Assembly (NCBI GenBank): GCA_030835305.1
Contig: JAURPJ010000125.1
Span: forward strand, 1-64,000
DNA: 64,000 nucleotides
Source: Verrucomicrobiota bacterium
GTDB lineage: Bacteria > Verrucomicrobiota > Verrucomicrobiia > Verrucomicrobiales > Akkermansiaceae
Direction: 5' to 3'
In this document: positions 36,830-46,073 of the stretch, piece by piece
Layout: every line of letters begins with the position of its first letter
Numbering within the stretch: the first letter of the stretch is position 1
Translations under genes and position numbers: made by a program
Notes under the pieces: generated by a model
Seen by the model: the letters and a program-made list of their open reading frames with translations, nothing else
Database searches by the model: none
What the model was told of the DNA's origin: nothing

Positions 36830-38188
36830 ATGACCTGGGAACTCCTTAGCGAAACTCTTCGCCTCGAACAATACAACACACGTTTGGTGGTTCTTGGCGT
36901 CGCCTTCCTCGGAGCCACCGCAGGTCTTGTCGGCAGCTTCCTGCTTTTGAGAAAACAATCCCTCCTCGGCGACGCCCTCTCCCACGCCACCCTCCCCGGC
37001 ATTGGTATCGCCTTTGCCCTGATGTCCGCCTTGGGCTTCACCGGTAAAAGCCTGCCCGGCCTCCTCATCGGAGCCACCATTACAGGCCTTTTCGGTGTCT
37101 TGCTTGTTCTGGCCATCCGCAAAACCACTCGCCTCAAAGATGATGCCGCGATGGGCATCGTTCTCTCCGTCTTCTTTGGCCTGGGAGTCGCCATTCTAAA
37201 AATGGTAGAGAGACTCCCGGGCCAAAGCGCAGCCGGACTGGATGGCTTCATTTACGGAAAGACCGCCTCCATGGTTTGGTCTGACTTCGTTCTCATCGCC
37301 ATCATTCTTGTGATCACCACAGCAGTCACGATTGCCCTTTTAAAAGAACTCACTCTCCTCTGCTTTGATGCCAATTTCGCCTCGACGCAGGGCTGGCCCG
37401 TTCTTTGGCTCGATATCATTTTGATGGCCCTCGTCACGGCAGTCACCGTAGTCGGTCTTCAGGCGGTTGGCCTGATTCTCATCATCGCATTCCTCATCAC
37501 CCCACCCACCGCAGCACGTTTCTGGACCAATCGGCTCGGATGGATGCTTTTTCTTTCCTCGACCATCGGAGCAATCTCGGGCTGGCTCGGAGTTTCGATT
37601 TCAGCGCTTTATTCCAATCTCCCTGCCGGAGCAATCATTGTCATCTCTGCCGCAACCATCTTCCTCTTCAGCATGATTTTCGGCACCGCCCGTGGCGTCC
37701 TTCCCCGCTACCTCCGCCATCTCAAATTACTGCGCAAGGTTGGCCGCCAACACCTCCTGCGCTCGACATACGAAATTCTCGAAGAAACCCAGGATACTAA
37801 GCCACTCAAAAACCTTCCCATCCCAATAGATCTTCTGCGCAAGCACCGCTACTGGTCAAAAGGAGAACTCGCAAAATTGATCCGCCAAGCCCGGTCCGAA
37901 GATCATATCGAACGCCAGCCGTCGGGCGAACTTCGCCTCTCCGAATCCGGCTTCGGCGAAGCCTCACGCATTACTCGGAACCACCGGCTCTGGGAACTCT
38001 ACCTCATCAAATACGCCGACATCGCACCCAGCCACGTCGACCGCGATGCCGATATGGTCGAGCACCTTCTCGGAGCCGAAATCGTCCACCAACTCGAAGC
38101 CGAACTCGACCTCTCCAAGCCCACCATCGACTCACCTCACACCATCGAACCGAAGGAGCTTGTACCTCTGTCCAAGCCTACAGGCTAA
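36830..38188 (+). CDS. Metal ABC transporter permease fused to a DtxR-type regulator domain
   Basis: 452 residues. Residues about 1-285 are a TroC/ZnuB-type permease with eight to nine helices (LGDALSHATLPGIGIAFAL, GLQAVGLILIIAFLITPPTA). Residues about 300-440 are a winged-helix plus iron-dependent-repressor dimerisation domain: HRYWSKGELAKLIRQA, LRLSESGFGEASRITRNHRL followed by WELYLI, then HVDRDADMVEHLL, whose His, Glu and His match the DtxR/MntR metal-binding helices. The cytoplasmic tail may sense intracellular metal and gate transport or bind DNA near the membrane (inference). Such fusions are known in some bacteria but their function is not settled as far as I know. Confidence 0.88.
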   Translation: MTWELLSETLRLEQYNTRLVVLGVAFLGATAGLVGSFLLLRKQSLLGDALSHATLPGIGIAFALMSALGFTGKSLPGLLIGATITGLFGVLLVLAIRKTTRLKDDAAMGIVLSVFFGLGVAILKMVERLPGQSAAGLDGFIYGKTASMVWSDFVLIAIILVITTAVTIALLKELTLLCFDANFASTQGWPVLWLDIILMALVTAVTVVGLQAVGLILIIAFLITPPTAARFWTNRLGWMLFLSSTIGAISGWLGVSISALYSNLPAGAIIVISAATIFLFSMIFGTARGVLPRYLRHLKLLRKVGRQHLLRSTYEILEETQDTKPLKNLPIPIDLLRKHRYWSKGELAKLIRQARSEDHIERQPSGELRLSESGFGEASRITRNHRLWELYLIKYADIAPSHVDRDADMVEHLLGAEIVHQLEAELDLSKPTIDSPHTIEPKELVPLSKPTG

Positions 38189-38201
38189 ACATTATCACCT
38201 C

Positions 38202-39107
38202 ATGAATCTAAAACTACCCGCTATCCTCTTCCTCAGCCTAATTGACACAACATTAGCAGATGACCTCAAGGCGAATGCATTCATACCGCGCTACAGAGAA
38301 CACCCTTCGGGAAAACTAACTGAAAGTCGGACCAATCAAGACTTCATCGGTGTCGTCAACGCAATCGACATTCCCGGCATCCCACCCCGCCCAGTTTACG
38401 ATAAAACGCAATACAACCTCTTTGAACCCACACCCAACTACCTACTCCGCGGACTCTCTCCTGATCGCCCGGATGCCACCGAATCCCCGATTACCGTCGA
38501 TGCCGGACGCTACCAAATCGAAGCCTCCCTCTTCGACTACCGCCGTGACCAAGGCCTCAAGACCTCTATTTATGGTCAGATCAATATGAAGGCCGGACTC
38601 ACTCACAACATCGACCTTCAGGCGATCATTGACGTCAGGTCCGAGACCGCCGGAGATTGGACCACCTTTGGAGACCTCACCATTCGTCTCAAGTACAACC
38701 TCTGGGGCAATAATAGCGGCGACTCCGCCCTCGCCATCATGCCCTATGTCACCGCCCCCACCCGCAGCGACGAATGGCAGGGCGGAATCATCGTCCCTTG
38801 GGCCTCAACCCTAACCAATGACATCAGCCTTGGGCTTCAGGGCCAACTGGACTTCGTCAACGACGGCACCGGAGGCGAAACCGAGTTCCTCTTCACCGCC
38901 GTCATCGGCTACCCCATCATTGGCAATCTCGGCGGCTACACCGAATACATCGGAGTCATCGCGGAAGACCGCTACGAATCGTACTACTCTGGCGGCTTCA
39001 CATACGAAATCAACGATAACTCCATCCTCGATGCCGGCGTACAAGTTGGCCTCAACAGCGACTCTGAAGACTTCGGCTGCTTCACAGGATTCACTCAACG
39101 CTTCTAA
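38202..39107 (+). CDS. Outer-membrane beta-barrel protein within the metal uptake operon
   Basis: 301 residues, signal peptide 1-19 (ending DTTLA). The mature part has the pattern of alternating strands and the LRGLSPDRPDATESPITVDA segment typical of the PF13557-type (phenol MetA-like) outer-membrane proteins, ending in an aromatic C-terminus (FTQRF) as beta-barrels do. The gene lies between the two permease genes with 13- and 12-bp gaps, so it is co-transcribed. A role as outer-membrane entry channel for the metal or a chelate is inferred from position. Confidence 0.75.
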   Translation: MNLKLPAILFLSLIDTTLADDLKANAFIPRYREHPSGKLTESRTNQDFIGVVNAIDIPGIPPRPVYDKTQYNLFEPTPNYLLRGLSPDRPDATESPITVDAGRYQIEASLFDYRRDQGLKTSIYGQINMKAGLTHNIDLQAIIDVRSETAGDWTTFGDLTIRLKYNLWGNNSGDSALAIMPYVTAPTRSDEWQGGIIVPWASTLTNDISLGLQGQLDFVNDGTGGETEFLFTAVIGYPIIGNLGGYTEYIGVIAEDRYESYYSGGFTYEINDNSILDAGVQVGLNSDSEDFGCFTGFTQRF

Positions 39108-39119
39108 ATTCCTCTAACC

Positions 39120-40040
39120 GTGAACTGGACCGCAAACGACTTTCACATCATCCTAGTCGGAGGATTGTGTGCCATGGCGTGTGCTCTTCCGGGCACCTTC
39201 CTCCTCCTACGCCGTATGAGCATGATGGGTGACGCCATCAGCCACGCTGTCCTACCCGGCCTAGCCATCGCCTTTCTTATCTCAGGCTCAAGGGGCAACA
39301 TCTGGATGTTCCTTGGAGCCGCCATTGCCGGAATTCTCACCGCCCTCTTTACCCAGTGGATCACCCGCTTCGGAAAAGTCGAACGCGGAGCCGCCATGGG
39401 GATTGTTTTCACCACCCTCTTCGCCATCGGACTTGTTCTCATGCGCAAGGCTGCCGACCACGTGGATCTCGATGCCGGTTGCGTTCTCTATGGCGCCCTC
39501 GAATACACCCCGCTCGATATGGTCACACTCTTCGAGAACGAGACCTCATTCTTCGCAGTCCCACGCGCCGCTCTGATCATCGGGGCTACTCTCCTCTTCA
39601 ACGCCCTCGTCATCACCCTTTTCTACAAGGAATTCAAACTAGCCTCCTTTGATCCCGGCCTCGCCGAAACCCAGGGCTTTCGCCCCCAACTCATGCACCA
39701 CCTGCTCATGACCATGGTTGCCGTTACCACGGTCGCAGCGTTTGAAGCAGTCGGTTCCATCATCGTTATCGCAATGCTCATTGTTCCTCCCGCCACTGCT
39801 TTTCTTCTCACAAAAAACCTTCCCGTTCTCATCATCGTAAGCCTCATCGTTGCGGTCCTTTCCGCAGCCCTTGGACAAGTTGCCTCCCATTTCCCTCCCC
39901 TGCTCGGTCTGCCCGACACCACCAGCTCCGGCATGATGGCCACCGCCGCCGGCTTCCTCTTCCTCCTCGCCTGGCTCTTCGGGCCTGAAGGATTGTTAAA
40001 AAGACAATCGAGAGAAATCGAAGCACCCGAATTCGACTGA
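39120..40040 (+). CDS. Second metal ABC transporter permease
   Basis: 306 residues starting with GTG. TroD-type permease: MMGDAISHAVLPGLAIAFLI and AFEAVGSIIVIAMLIVPPAT correspond closely to the segments of the first permease, so the two likely form a heterodimer in the inner membrane. Unlike its partner it has no regulator tail, ending shortly after the last helix. Last gene of the operon. Confidence 0.92.
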   Translation: MNWTANDFHIILVGGLCAMACALPGTFLLLRRMSMMGDAISHAVLPGLAIAFLISGSRGNIWMFLGAAIAGILTALFTQWITRFGKVERGAAMGIVFTTLFAIGLVLMRKAADHVDLDAGCVLYGALEYTPLDMVTLFENETSFFAVPRAALIIGATLLFNALVITLFYKEFKLASFDPGLAETQGFRPQLMHHLLMTMVAVTTVAAFEAVGSIIVIAMLIVPPATAFLLTKNLPVLIIVSLIVAVLSAALGQVASHFPPLLGLPDTTSSGMMATAAGFLFLLAWLFGPEGLLKRQSREIEAPEFD

Positions 40041-40142
40041 GCCCATTGATGAAAGTCACCCTCTTCTGCCCCCCTTTGTTCCCGCGACCCCAGTCATCCA
40101 AGGAGCTCATTCTCGACGACCTCCGATAGCCATTGCTTTCGG

Positions 40143-41360
40143 CTACCTGGCGATGGCCTCAACCAAAAACTCCAGTTCTTCCATCGTCACGGATAGCGGT
40201 GGCATGATGACAATGGTGTTTAAAATTGGTCTTGTTAGAACTCCGCGTTCCCGGAGCTTACGGCAAAATTCCTGACCACATCCCTCGATATCAAACCCGA
40301 CCACGAGCCCGACCCTTCTTACTTCCTGAATCTTCGGAATACTGACCAACTCCCGCTCGAGATAAGAGCCCTTCTCTTCAACTTCCGACAAAGTCTCACC
40401 AGTTTCAAAAAGTGATAGACTTGCAAGAGCCGCCGCGCAGCCAAGGGCATTCCCGGTATAACTATGACCGTAGTAGAAGGTCCGGCCCGGCCCCTTGAAG
40501 CCTTCGTAGATCCTATTCGTCGTCAGGGTGGCGGCCAGTGGCATGGTCCCGCCGGTCAGACCTTTGGCAAGACAAAGAAAGTCAGGAACGACCCCTTCCT
40601 TTTGACAGGCAAACATTTCGCCAGTCCGACCAAATCCCGTCATCACCTCATCGAGAATGAGATGAATCCCGAGACTTGCCGCCCAAGCCCTCAATTCACT
40701 CAGCATCCCTTGGGGCCACGGACGCATTTGGTTCACTCCCTGAATCAACGGCTCGATGACAACTGCCGAAGCCGTTTGCACAACGACTTCCGGCAAAACC
40801 TTTAAATCCTCCAGCGAACCAACACGATAAACCTTGAGCCCTGTCTCGCCGTAACCTTTGATAAATCTCGCAACGCCCCCGACTGAAGCTGCGCCCAATG
40901 TGTCACCGTGGTAAGAATTTTCAAACGCGATGATTCCCGTCCGTTCCTGTTCACCATTTTGCTGACGCCATTGCAGTGACATTTTAAAGGCCACCTCCAG
41001 CGCAGTTGAACCATCGTCCGAAAAAAAACATCGCTCCAAGCGACCTGGAAAAAATGAACACAACTTCTCGGCCAATTCACTCGCCTTATCATTCGCCAAA
41101 CCCAAGTAGGAGCTATGGCAGAGTTTGGCCGACTGCTGCTGGATCGCCTCGACAATCACCGGATGACTGTGCCCGTGAATATTGGTCCAGATACTGGAAT
41201 TGGCATCGAGGTATCGATTCCCCTCCACATCAAAAAGCCAGCTCCCCTCGCCCCGGGAAATCACAACCGGAGCTTCGCCTTCCCAAATTCCCTGATCAGT
41301 GAAAGGGTGCCAGGAATGAGCATGGTCTGCTGCGCCCCACCTATTCACCGGGTCCTTCAT
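40143..41360 (-). CDS. bioA: Adenosylmethionine-8-amino-7-oxononanoate aminotransferase
   Basis: 405 residues from the ATG at 41358-41360 (MKDPVNRWGAADHAHSWHPF); the open frame extends to 41573 but that part encodes another protein in a different frame. PLP-dependent class III aminotransferase: GSTALEVAFKM, HLILDEVMTGFGRTG with the cofactor-binding Asp, and the PLP Lys in CLAKGLTGGTMPLA. It makes 7,8-diaminopelargonate with SAM as amino donor in biotin synthesis. HSWHPFT at the start is typical of BioA. No other bio genes are adjacent. The start overlaps the 86-residue gene by 20 bp. Confidence 0.93.
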   Translation of the reverse strand: MKDPVNRWGAADHAHSWHPFTDQGIWEGEAPVVISRGEGSWLFDVEGNRYLDANSSIWTNIHGHSHPVIVEAIQQQSAKLCHSSYLGLANDKASELAEKLCSFFPGRLERCFFSDDGSTALEVAFKMSLQWRQQNGEQERTGIIAFENSYHGDTLGAASVGGVARFIKGYGETGLKVYRVGSLEDLKVLPEVVVQTASAVVIEPLIQGVNQMRPWPQGMLSELRAWAASLGIHLILDEVMTGFGRTGEMFACQKEGVVPDFLCLAKGLTGGTMPLAATLTTNRIYEGFKGPGRTFYYGHSYTGNALGCAAALASLSLFETGETLSEVEEKGSYLERELVSIPKIQEVRRVGLVVGFDIEGCGQEFCRKLRERGVLTRPILNTIVIMPPLSVTMEELEFLVEAIAR

Positions 41361-41601
41361 TAGGCTTACCCAAAATTTTGTCGACCTTGGCAACCAAATT
41401 CCAAGCGCAACGCTTACGCTGATACTTCCGCCAGAGGACATCGCGGAGAGCTTCCCAGACCTCCTTCGAGGGAGGATCAAGCTTTTCCCATCGATCGTCC
41501 TCATCTGTCTTGGTATAAAGCTCAAAACGACCTCCATGATAATTCGCCCGCCAAAAACAAACCTCCTCGCCATCTTCTCCCCGCCATTGGTGCCTCGTCA
41601 T
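41341..41601 (-). CDS. Small conserved-looking hypothetical protein, 86 residues
   Basis: A soluble, charged protein rich in Trp, Lys and Glu (WRANYHGGRFELYTKTDEDD, WEALRDVLWRKYQRKRCAWN), with composition typical of a real protein. It ends inside the first codons of bioA in another frame (20-bp overlap), suggesting translational coupling. No family is recognised. It begins about 180 bp from the divergent comF gene. Confidence 0.6.
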   Translation of the reverse strand: MTRHQWRGEDGEEVCFWRANYHGGRFELYTKTDEDDRWEKLDPPSKEVWEALRDVLWRKYQRKRCAWNLVAKVDKILGKPNEGPGE

Positions 41602-41779
41602 GCTTTCAGTTTTCTCACTTTCACTCGAAAACCAACTTTGAAATTCAGTTTTCCACGAATAACGGTGATTCGAGGTATGATGCTTAAAACTGTCAAACCG
41701 ACATCGATCTCTCCTCGTAATGCCAGGCCGTTTATTTCTAAATTCTCGAGTAAAACAACCAACTTACGTCACCTCAAAC

Positions 41780-42526
41780 ATGCGGAAACGAGATAGGAAC
41801 GGCCTGCGGATTTCAACCCGGATTCTCGATCTTTTTTATCCCGCTGTCTGCGACCTTTGCCAAAGTTCGCTCACGCGGGGGCGTTCACTGTGCGGCGACT
41901 GTCGTGATGAACTTCCTCGAATCACTCCACCCTTTTGCGAAAAATGCGGTGAGGTGTTTGATGGCAATATTGAAGAAAGCTTTCGCTGCCAAAACTGCCA
42001 TGGTCTGAAGTTCGATTTCGATTTCGCACGAGCGGCGCTCAAAGGGCTTGCCCTCTCGTTTCACCTCGTTCACGGGCTCAAGTATCAACGAAAATTCTAT
42101 CTTGCCCGTGAACTGGCAGGGTTTCTCCACGAGGCCCTGGAAGAAGATCCGCGGCTTGCCAAATTCAATGACGCACTTCTGATTCCGGTGCCCCTTTACT
42201 GGAAAAGGCAGCAATGGCGGCAGGGGAACCAAGCCTATGAACTGAGCCAGGAACTCACCAGGCTCAGCGGACTCGAGACAATCGAAGCTATCAAGCGGAT
42301 ACGCTCTACGAACACGCAAACCAAATTAAACAGAAAGCAGCGTCTCTCGAATCTCCGTGGCGCTTTTAAAATCAGGAAGAAATGTGCACCAAAAATTATT
42401 GGGAAGAAGGCTCTCATCATCGATGATGTTTTTACCACCGGTGCTACGGCGCACGAATGTGCCAAGATCCTAAAAAAGGAGGGCGGAGTCACGGAAGTGG
42501 CCGTTCTTACCCTCCTTCGGGGATAA
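41780..42526 (+). CDS. comF: ComF family phosphoribosyltransferase-like protein
   Basis: 248 residues from the ATG at 41780. The N-terminal zinc module has two CxxC pairs (CDLCQS, CGDC) and a second set (CEKCGEVFD, CQNC). The C-terminal half is a phosphoribosyltransferase fold with the PRPP loop IIDDVFTTGATAHECA. ComF proteins take part in DNA uptake/competence in several bacteria (known); enzymatic activity is unclear. It is a single-gene unit ended by a shared terminator. Confidence 0.92.
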   Translation: MRKRDRNGLRISTRILDLFYPAVCDLCQSSLTRGRSLCGDCRDELPRITPPFCEKCGEVFDGNIEESFRCQNCHGLKFDFDFARAALKGLALSFHLVHGLKYQRKFYLARELAGFLHEALEEDPRLAKFNDALLIPVPLYWKRQQWRQGNQAYELSQELTRLSGLETIEAIKRIRSTNTQTKLNRKQRLSNLRGAFKIRKKCAPKIIGKKALIIDDVFTTGATAHECAKILKKEGGVTEVAVLTLLRG

Positions 42527-42558
42527 AAAAAGCGCCGGATCAACCGGCGCCTTGTTTT
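42525..42558. terminator. Bidirectional terminator between comF and the PEP-CTERM gene
   Basis: GCGCCGG (42532-42538) and CCGGCGC (42544-42550) form a perfect 7-bp stem with loop ATCAA. T-rich sequence follows on the plus strand (CTTGTTTT) and an A-run precedes it (42525-42531), giving the U-run needed for the opposite strand. The two flanking genes converge on it. Confidence 0.88.
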
Positions 42559-42582
42559 AAAAAAAAATACGATTTGTGGAAA

Positions 42583-43260
42583 CTAGCGCTTCCGTCGCAA
42601 CAGAACCACAGCTCCGAGCATTGCCAGGAGGCCTGTTGACGGTTCCGGAACCGGGTTGTTTTCAAAGGCAATCTCACCAATTCCTAGCCGGTCACCACCA
42701 GCACCAGCCCCTCCTTCTGGAAGTCCGAAGAATGTTGAGGTTGCTTCCACCTGCACATAACGCGCAGTCACCGGAGAGAATGTAAAACTTTGCCTGGGAC
42801 TCGGATCAAGAATGGCAGTGAATGCCGGATTATCGGCAATCGAAGCTCCAAAGCTCTCATCACCCAGACCAGCGACACCGCCTTCGGCATCGGTAGCGAA
42901 GCTCAGGTTGAACTCTCGCATTCCATTGAGGTTTGTCGCAGCATATCCCCAATAGCTGATCTCGGTCAGCACGACATCCCGACCAAGGTCAAACCACATG
43001 TATTCGGGTCCCGCATTGACCGCGATATAGTCCGAAGGAAATCCCCCCGGAGCGTCGGTATACCAGGTTCCACCGATATTCGCGTGAGGTTCGGCAGCAT
43101 CAAAACCAACACCAGCCCCCTGAATAATGTTGGTAAGCGGATTACCACCAGGGTTTCCGGAGCTCATGTTCGTCCCGAAGTCACTGATAGGGTAAAATAC
43201 AGCGGCTTGGAGGGAAGCTCCCACAAACAGGCCCGTAAGACTTGTCGCTTTTATTTTCAT
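42583..43260 (-). CDS. PEP-CTERM sorting domain protein
   Basis: 225 residues from the ATG at 43258-43260, which begins a signal peptide (MKIKATSLTGLFVGASLQAA). The mature domain resembles an F5/8-type (discoidin-like) beta-sandwich in layout (YMWFDLGRDVVLTEISYWGY, ITARYVQVEATS-like FSPVTARYVQVEAT). It ends with the PEP-CTERM signal PVPEPSTGLLAMLGAVVLLR plus RKR, recognised and processed by an exosortase. Export to the cell surface or exopolysaccharide is expected. Neighbouring phoX-like gene is divergent. Confidence 0.87.
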   Translation of the reverse strand: MKIKATSLTGLFVGASLQAAVFYPISDFGTNMSSGNPGGNPLTNIIQGAGVGFDAAEPHANIGGTWYTDAPGGFPSDYIAVNAGPEYMWFDLGRDVVLTEISYWGYAATNLNGMREFNLSFATDAEGGVAGLGDESFGASIADNPAFTAILDPSPRQSFTFSPVTARYVQVEATSTFFGLPEGGAGAGGDRLGIGEIAFENNPVPEPSTGLLAMLGAVVLLRRKR

Positions 43261-43444
43261 ATTCTCAGAAAGAGTTTGTCGGTCCACACGGTCTCTATAC
43301 AACAAAAAACACCTCTCAGGATGCTTTGGTTTCATTTACGGGATTAATCCGGTCACAACTTCCTCCCTCCTCCCGGTGCGCTCATCGTCTCGCGTGATAG
43401 CAGAGATCTCTTGCGAAGGCACTATTTTCGAGGATTATCGCAGC

Positions 43445-44794
43445 ATGCAGAGACGGTCATTTCTAGCCACCTCAGGAACAGTGCTCGGCTTCTTCGGGCT
43501 CCAGAAATATTTGAGTGAGGCACCTTCACACCGGGTGATTGCACCTTACGGTCGGTTGATCGCCGATTCAGATGGAATTCTTGATCTACCGAAGGGCTTT
43601 TCCTACCAAATCATCTCACGACGTGGCTCAAAAATGAACGACGGGATGACTGTTCCCGGGATGCCCGATGGAATGGCCTGCTTTCCTGGAAAGGGCAACG
43701 AGATCATACTCGTTCGCAATCACGAACTCGGCCTAACCTCACAGGAAATGAGTGCCTTTCCCAGTCGCAAGGTGCCTCGCAATTTTGACCATTCCAAATC
43801 ATACGACCATGGAGAACGGGGCCAAGTTCCCCACATCGGAGGAACCACCACCATTGTTTACGATCTCAAGAAAAAAACGGTCACGAGGGAATTCCTTTCT
43901 CTCATAGGCACCGACCGGAATTGCGCCGGCGGGACCATGCCGTGGGGATCCTGGGTGACCTGCGAGGAACCCAGCGACCTCGCCAGCGAAAGAGGAAAAC
44001 TCCACGGGTATTGCTTCGAGGTGAAGGCCACGGACGATGGAAAACTACAAAAGGCAGTCCCACTCAAAAAACTCGGCCGCTTCCGCCACGAAGCAGTAGC
44101 CATCGATCCCGAAACTAGCATCCTTTACCTGACCGAAGACATCAATGACGGCCTGCTGTATCGTTTCATCCCCAAGGTCAAAAGCAACCTTCACGAAGGC
44201 CAACTTCAGGCGCTCGTGGTTAAAGGGAAACCAGCGGCGGACCTCCGCAATTATCGCGGTAGCCGGGATAAGATCAAGGAAGGCGCAGAGATGGAAGTCG
44301 AGTGGATTGACCTGGATGACTACGAAGCTCCCGCTAACGATATGCGCTATCAGGGTTTCAAACAGGGAGCGGCAAGATTTGCGCGGGGCGAAGGGATCCA
44401 GTTTGCCGACGGGTCCTTTTTCATCTGCTGCACCGACGGCGGCCCGAATAGCCAGGGCCAAATCTATCAACTCACTCCCGGGAAACCCGACAAGATCTCA
44501 CTGTTCCTGCAGCCGAATTCTGGCGATCTCCTCACAAATGGTGACAACCTCTGTGCAGCGCCTTGGGGCGATCTCATCATCTGCGAAGATCTCGTCGCCG
44601 AGTATTATGGAAACATTCCACACCTTCGCGGAATCACGCCTGAAGGAAAAATCTACTCGCTCGCCAGAAATGCCAAAAGCGCTACGGAATTCGCGGGCTC
44701 TTGCTTCTCGCCCGATGGTTCCGTTCTCTTCGTGAACATGCAGGGCGAGGGACTCACTCTCGCAATCACCGGCCCATGGAAAAAGCGGGCCTGA
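43445..44794 (+). CDS. PhoX-like alkaline phosphatase (DUF839), Tat-exported
   Basis: 449 residues from the ATG at 43445, which starts a twin-arginine signal (MQRRSFLATSGTVLG). The rest is a DUF839 beta-propeller: LPKGFSYQIISRRG, ILVRNHELGL, GTDRNCAGGTMPWGSWVTCE and LCAAPWGDLIICED. PhoX enzymes are calcium/iron-dependent phosphatases; the TRNCAGG and WGSWVTCEE segments hold conserved ligands. No phosphate-responsive (Pho box) site was evident in the 184-bp divergent spacer 43261-43444. Confidence 0.82.
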   Translation: MQRRSFLATSGTVLGFFGLQKYLSEAPSHRVIAPYGRLIADSDGILDLPKGFSYQIISRRGSKMNDGMTVPGMPDGMACFPGKGNEIILVRNHELGLTSQEMSAFPSRKVPRNFDHSKSYDHGERGQVPHIGGTTTIVYDLKKKTVTREFLSLIGTDRNCAGGTMPWGSWVTCEEPSDLASERGKLHGYCFEVKATDDGKLQKAVPLKKLGRFRHEAVAIDPETSILYLTEDINDGLLYRFIPKVKSNLHEGQLQALVVKGKPAADLRNYRGSRDKIKEGAEMEVEWIDLDDYEAPANDMRYQGFKQGAARFARGEGIQFADGSFFICCTDGGPNSQGQIYQLTPGKPDKISLFLQPNSGDLLTNGDNLCAAPWGDLIICEDLVAEYYGNIPHLRGITPEGKIYSLARNAKSATEFAGSCFSPDGSVLFVNMQGEGLTLAITGPWKKRA

Positions 44795-44810
44795 TCTCCT
44801 TATCGAATCC

Positions 44811-46001
44811 GTGAACTATCAAGAAGCTCTCGACTGGCTTTATTCAACCCAGACCTTTGGAATCAAACTTGGGCTGGAGGGGCCAACCCGCTTGCTGCGC
44901 GAATTCCTGGCTTTCCCCTCGCACCGCACCAAGGTCATTCACGTGGCCGGCACCAATGGCAAGGGGTCGACCTGCGCGATGATTGACGCTCTCGGCCAGG
45001 GACTCGCCCTCCGCAGCGGCCTCTTCACCTCCCCTCACCTCATCGACTATCGCGAGAGGTTCCGCGTCAATGGTCTCGAAATCAGCGAGGAAAAGACGGC
45101 GCGCCTCCTCACCGAGCTTCGCGAACTCGTTGCCGATTGGGACCATCATCCCACCTTTTTCGACCTAACACTCGCTCTCGGCATGAGACATTTTCGCGAC
45201 TCCGATTGCGATCTCATCGTCCTCGAAACCGGCATGGGCGGCAGGCTTGATGCCACCACCGCCATCCCCGCCGATGTCTGTATCCTCACTCCGATCTCAC
45301 TCGATCACACCAAGTGGCTTGGCTCAACCCTTGATGAAATTGCACGGGAAAAAGCGGCGATCGCGATCAAGGGGAAGCCCATCCTGTCCTCTCCCCAGGA
45401 ACCCGAGGCCGAGAACGCTATTCGCCAGGTCACCAACCAGACCCAGGCGCCACTCACTTTCGTCAAAGCTCCCTTGTTGGGCTATTCGCTGTCACTTCCC
45501 GGCGAACACCAAAAACAGAACGCCGCGCTCGCATGCGAGGCCATTGTGGCGGCAGGACTGCACCTCTCATTCGATGTCGTGCAACACTCTCTTCAGCACG
45601 TTCGGTGGCCCGGCCGCTTTGAACGAGTCAGCGACTCCCTCATTCTTGACGCCGCTCATAATCCGCACGCTGCGCAAGCTCTGGTCGAAACATGGCAGAG
45701 TGAATTCCCCGGCAAGAAAGCTGCCATCATTTTTGGTTCGGTCGAGGACAAGGCCACCGACGAAGTTCTATCCAAACTTTCCGAAATTGCCGAGGAATTC
45801 CACTTTGTCCCCGTCAATTCCCAGCGTGGACTTCCTCCGGAAAGCCACGAAGTCGAGGTAAAATCAATCGTCCATCCAAATCTCACTTCCGCGCTGGAGG
45901 CCACCGCTGGCCGGGCCACTCTTCTGACCGGCTCCCTCTTCCTTCTGGGAGAGGCCAAGGCGTTCCTTTCTGAAAAAAAATTCCGGAAGACATCGCAGTA
46001 A
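44811..46001 (+). CDS. folC: Folylpolyglutamate / dihydrofolate synthase
   Basis: 396 residues, GTG start 17 bp after the PhoX-like gene. Mur-ligase fold: ATP loop VAGTNGKGSTCAMID, LFTSPHLIDYRERF and the ILDAAHNPHAAQ segment in the C-domain. The enzyme adds glutamate to dihydropteroate/folates. No accD gene is adjacent as in many other bacteria; dnaB follows instead. Confidence 0.93.
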   Translation: MNYQEALDWLYSTQTFGIKLGLEGPTRLLREFLAFPSHRTKVIHVAGTNGKGSTCAMIDALGQGLALRSGLFTSPHLIDYRERFRVNGLEISEEKTARLLTELRELVADWDHHPTFFDLTLALGMRHFRDSDCDLIVLETGMGGRLDATTAIPADVCILTPISLDHTKWLGSTLDEIAREKAAIAIKGKPILSSPQEPEAENAIRQVTNQTQAPLTFVKAPLLGYSLSLPGEHQKQNAALACEAIVAAGLHLSFDVVQHSLQHVRWPGRFERVSDSLILDAAHNPHAAQALVETWQSEFPGKKAAIIFGSVEDKATDEVLSKLSEIAEEFHFVPVNSQRGLPPESHEVEVKSIVHPNLTSALEATAGRATLLTGSLFLLGEAKAFLSEKKFRKTSQ

Positions 46002-46073
46002 ACACGGGCGTTTCGGGTTATTCACAGGTTGTCGAGATTGCCAAGTCGCAACCGTTTAAGGCAAAGTCCCCGC

